The translations under genes and the position numbers were made by a program. From an uncultured Lachnospiraceae bacterium (GTDB lineage: Bacteria; Bacillota; Clostridia; Lachnospirales; Lachnospiraceae): DNA of 24,939 nucleotides. Below, in pieces: positions 22,254 to 24,939 of the stretch (positions are counted from its first letter, which is position 1; each line of letters opens with the position of its first letter). The notes beneath the pieces are model-generated. The model did not search any database, was not told where the DNA came from, and saw nothing but the letters and a program-made list of their open reading frames with translations. The stretch is taken from the NCBI GenBank assembly GCA_910588955.1, contig CAJURQ010000043.1, forward strand, positions 1-24,939, in the 5' to 3' direction.

Positions 22254-22304
22254 ATAATAACATAAGAACAGGAAGTTTATCAAACATTCTGTTTATAGTA
22301 TAGA
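22254..22304. promoter_or_regulatory. Divergent overlapping promoters of hisA and the lipoprotein gene
   Basis: Minus strand: TTGATA (22283-22278), 18 bases, TATTAT (22259-22254) for hisA. Plus strand: TTTATC (22276-22281), 17 bases, TATAGA (22299-22304) for the lipoprotein gene. The two -35 boxes overlap, so the polymerases would compete for binding. Confidence 0.5.
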
Positions 22305-22335
22305 AGATTCAGCAATCGAGCAAAGGAGTGAAATC

Positions 22336-22842
22336 ATGAAAAGAATAAAAACTTTACTTTTTGTCTCTCTCATGGTTCTGAGCATGGCTGCCCTGACCGC
22401 CTGCGGTAACAGAGACGCCGCCGGAGACGCGGGCAACGGCACAGGCACACAGAACGGAACCGGTACCGTCGGCACGGACAACGGTGCAGGTACAGATAAC
22501 GGAACCGGCATGGGCACCACCGACAACGGTACGGGCACAGGCGCCACAGGCACAACTGACAACGGTACGGGCACGGATATGAACGGCACCGATACGGACA
22601 ACACAGGCATGGGCGGCACCGGCACAGACGGCGCACTGGACGATAACGACAACGTAAACGATGCGACCGCGGGTACAAGCGGCACGGACAACGGCTCCAT
22701 CGCGGATGATGTAGGCAACGCCATCGGCGACGCCGGAAACGCGGCATCCGACATCATTGACGACGCGGCGACAGGCGTGGAAAACATGGTTGACGACGTG
22801 ACCGGCAACAACAACACCGGCGCTTCCTCCAAGGTGCGCTAA
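22336..22842 (+). CDS. Low-complexity Gly/Thr/Asn/Asp-rich lipoprotein
   Basis: The 168-aa protein begins MKRIKTLLFVSLMVLSMAAL and has a lipobox LTAC, so it is predicted to be a lipoprotein. The ribosome site AAAGGAG lies about 7 bases before ATG 22336. Residues about 27-115 are low-complexity repeats built on DNGTGT/TDNGTG units. The C-terminal part (SIADDVGNAIGDAGNAASDI, IDDAATGVENMVDDV) is an amphipathic acidic helix resembling small surface lipoproteins of Lachnospiraceae. The DNA is correspondingly repetitive and GC-rich, which also makes an antisense frame (22293-22832) look open. A function is unknown; a flexible surface stalk or spacer is an inference. Confidence 0.85.
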   Translation: MKRIKTLLFVSLMVLSMAALTACGNRDAAGDAGNGTGTQNGTGTVGTDNGAGTDNGTGMGTTDNGTGTGATGTTDNGTGTDMNGTDTDNTGMGGTGTDGALDDNDNVNDATAGTSGTDNGSIADDVGNAIGDAGNAASDIIDDAATGVENMVDDVTGNNNTGASSKVR

Positions 22843-22872
22843 CAGGAAATCCCGTTATTTCCTGACAAACGA

Positions 22873-22913
22873 AAAGAGTTCCCGAGACAATGTCCCCGAG
22901 AACTCTTTCTTTT
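22873..22913. terminator. Bidirectional terminator between lipoprotein gene and fbp
   Basis: AAAGAGTTC (22873-22881) pairs with GAACTCTTT (22900-22908), with an imperfect inner stem (GAC/GTC). On the plus strand CTTTTT follows; on the minus strand the stem is followed by TTCG after its own T residues, weaker. Confidence 0.8.
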
Positions 22914-22921
22914 TGGTGATT

Positions 22922-24880
22922 TTAACCTTTTTCTATCAGTATGCCGTCCCGATACGCCTGCAGAAGTTCCTCCAGCTGGTGAATCATCTCCCGAAGCTCC
23001 GCACCGGTCTCCGTATCCGAAATTTTCTGTCTGGACGCGGTCGTCTCCAGAATAAAGGAATCCGAAAAGATATCCGACTCATGGAGAATCGCCGACTCCG
23101 TAGACTCAAATGGCTCGTGCGCCACAAGCCGCATTCCGTGGGAATTGACGACCAGCGTATATCCGGCTATGCCGGTCTTATCCTGATAAGCCTTGGAGAA
23201 ACCGCCGTCGATGACCAGCAGCTTTCCGCCGCACCGAATCGGCGTCTCGCCCTTTTTCCGCTCCACGGGCACATGCCCGTTCACGATGTGGGAGCATGAC
23301 TCGTCCAGACCGAACTCCTGCAGGATCCGGTTCACCACCATCTCGCTGTCGAGAAGCCTGTAATAGGCATTCTTCGTCTCCTTGTGAAGTTCCTTGTCCT
23401 CCACCAGATACCGCTCGAAGGTCGCCATCTTATCTTTGCCGAACACCGGGGAATTGGGTCCCGCCCAGATATACCATATAATATCCTGCCCTTTCAGCTT
23501 CTCCTTCAGATCATGGGAATAGTACCCTTTTCTGGCATAATGTTCCAGAACGTCGTAAAGCTCCTTGCCGCTGTACTCCTCCCCGAAAACGTTGACTTTG
23601 TTAAAGTTTCCCTCCTCATCCATGGGCACGCAGCCGTGATAGAGGAGGTTGGAGTTATATACCTTGTAAAGCCCGCCCTTGGAAAAGAGGAAACGCACAT
23701 GCTTCTGCAGCTTTTCGCATTTCACAAACGCCTGCCTGAGCCTCTCCATCACCTGCTCCTCCTCCGCCGTCAGCTCATACGGGCGGTCTCTGTTTATGGT
23801 GGGGAACTCCACGTCCTTCATCGGATAGGAAACCCCGTCCAGAACAAGCGCCTTATTCTCATAGTCAATGTATTGAAGGAGCAGTCTGTCCTGCATGGCA
23901 AACTCGGGGCGCCTCATGATCAGCTGCCCTTCCAGCTTAAACTGCAGCACGGCGATCGCCTTGTGCATCTTCATGTCCAGACTTAAATCTTTCGTGTCGT
24001 AGTCCGTATTGTACTTGATGGCAAATGCCTCGCAGTCGACGTCCTTGTAAGTGTCCAGCGCAAACGTTGCCAACGGGATCAGGTTGATGCCGTAGCCCTC
24101 CTCCAGCGTGTCCAGATTACCGTATCTCGCCGCCATGCGGATCACGTTAGCGATACATGCCAGATGACCGCTCGCCGCCCCCATCCACACAATATCGTGG
24201 TTTCCCCACTGCACATCCACTGAGTGATACTGGCAAAGCGTGTCCAGAATGATATGCGGTCCCGGTCCCCTGTCGTAAATATCGCCCACGATATGCAGGT
24301 GATCTATGACAAGGCGCTGGATTAGATTGCTCAGCGCGACAATAAATTCCGGCGCCCTGCCGATGCGGATAATGGTGTGGATAATTTCATTATAATACGC
24401 CTCTTTATCCTGCACCTCCGCCTTCTCCGTGATCAGTTCCTCAATGATGTAGGAAAAGTCCTTCGGCAGCGCCTTTCTCACCTTGGATCGGGTGTACTTG
24501 GAGGAAACCCGCTTCGTGATCTGCACCAGCCTGTGCAGGGTGATCTTGTACCAGTCCTCGATCGAAGCTTCGTCCTCCTCCCGCATGACAATATCCAGTT
24601 TCTCCTCGGGATAATAGATCAGCGTCGCCAGACTCTTTTTGTCCTTGATACTCAGCGTGTTGCCGAACTCCTCGTCAATTTTTCTGCGCACCGAACCGGA
24701 ACCGTTCTTCAGAATGTGGTTAAACTGCTCATATTCCCCGTGAATATCCGTCATAAAATGTTCCGTGCCTTTAGGCAGATTCAAGATCGCCTGTAAATTG
24801 ATGATCTCCGTAGAAGCCGCCGCAATCGTCGGATACTGCTTGGCAAAGCTTTTCAGGTATTTTAACTCTAAATCGTCCAT
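22922..24880 (-). CDS. fbp: Class III fructose-1,6-bisphosphatase
   Basis: The 652-aa protein is the usual length for the Firmicute class III enzyme, which hydrolyses fructose-1,6-bisphosphate in gluconeogenesis. Metallophosphatase motifs are visible in order: FMTDIHGEYEQF (D44, H46), GDIYDRGPGPH, VQWGNHDIVWMG and IVNGHVPVERKKG. Further family segments are DIIWYIWAGPNSPVFGKDKM and CGGKLLVIDGGFSKAYQDKT. The start is the ATG at 24880 (MDDLELKYLKSFAKQY), which matches family starts, although no clear Shine-Dalgarno is seen (ACAAGAATTAA). No in-frame alternative upstream is possible because stops follow. The gene is monocistronic by position, with a terminator at 22873-22913. The promoter is not clear; the remaining 59 bases to the window edge show a TATAAA but no good -35. 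Confidence 0.97.
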   Translation of the reverse strand: MDDLELKYLKSFAKQYPTIAAASTEIINLQAILNLPKGTEHFMTDIHGEYEQFNHILKNGSGSVRRKIDEEFGNTLSIKDKKSLATLIYYPEEKLDIVMREEDEASIEDWYKITLHRLVQITKRVSSKYTRSKVRKALPKDFSYIIEELITEKAEVQDKEAYYNEIIHTIIRIGRAPEFIVALSNLIQRLVIDHLHIVGDIYDRGPGPHIILDTLCQYHSVDVQWGNHDIVWMGAASGHLACIANVIRMAARYGNLDTLEEGYGINLIPLATFALDTYKDVDCEAFAIKYNTDYDTKDLSLDMKMHKAIAVLQFKLEGQLIMRRPEFAMQDRLLLQYIDYENKALVLDGVSYPMKDVEFPTINRDRPYELTAEEEQVMERLRQAFVKCEKLQKHVRFLFSKGGLYKVYNSNLLYHGCVPMDEEGNFNKVNVFGEEYSGKELYDVLEHYARKGYYSHDLKEKLKGQDIIWYIWAGPNSPVFGKDKMATFERYLVEDKELHKETKNAYYRLLDSEMVVNRILQEFGLDESCSHIVNGHVPVERKKGETPIRCGGKLLVIDGGFSKAYQDKTGIAGYTLVVNSHGMRLVAHEPFESTESAILHESDIFSDSFILETTASRQKISDTETGAELREMIHQLEELLQAYRDGILIEKG

Positions 24881-24939
24881 TTAATTCTTGTATGATGTTT
24901 ATAGAAGCAAAAACACCATAACTTCCTTTCTTTTTAATA

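Noticed and set aside
22293..22832. A 179-codon antisense frame opposite the lipoprotein gene
   Set aside because: Its Pro/Val/Ser repeats are the reverse reading of the DNGTGT repeats, and the plus-strand gene has signal peptide, lipobox and ribosome site.

Overview
The window looks like chromosome of a low-to-mid GC Firmicute, most likely Clostridia/Lachnospiraceae. The grounds are strong AGGAGG-type ribosome binding sites, a class III fructose-1,6-bisphosphatase, a DUF1836 regulator, a YerC/TrpR-like repressor, an SPFH/zinc-ribbon protein and a eukaryotic-type HisA. This placement rests on family recognition only; no search was run.

Region 1 (1 to about 6276) is an AT-rich accessory island. 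It holds a partial winged-helix-like protein, a large secreted surface protein with an 11-C homopolymer in its upstream region, an apparently antitoxin-less PemK/MazF-type toxin followed by a candidate structured RNA (two hairpins with the same loop, 39 bases apart, with their own promoter and terminator), a mobile-element winged-helix protein, and a two-gene operon of unknown function (345-aa soluble protein plus 219-aa membrane protein). The island ends exactly in the 3' part of rumA/rlmD, whose GC-rich core is continued by a 97-codon AT-rich tail. This is what integration of a mobile element at the 3' end of a 23S rRNA methyltransferase gene would leave.

Region 2 (about 6277 to 24939) is GC-richer core chromosome: rumA, a small acidic-tailed membrane protein, pcrA helicase, an SPFH/zinc-ribbon protein, a membrane chemoreceptor, an EamA transporter, tRNA-Gly(CCC), an orphan NMT1-like substrate-binding lipoprotein, an Hpt protein cotranscribed with a DUF1836 regulator, a YerC-like repressor, a 1044-aa soluble hybrid histidine kinase, a cold-shock protein, a eukaryotic-type HisA, a low-complexity lipoprotein and class III Fbp. 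The Hpt protein and the hybrid kinase may form a split phosphorelay.

A dispersed hairpin repeat occurs twice (7784-7949; 14612-14868 as two identical 120-bp units). Each locus lies directly upstream of the Shine-Dalgarno of a minus-strand gene, and paired substitutions preserve a stem. It also lets reading frames run upstream of rumA and the EamA gene, so their true starts are internal to the longest open frames. Many start sites here were moved to the ATG behind a visible ribosome binding site.
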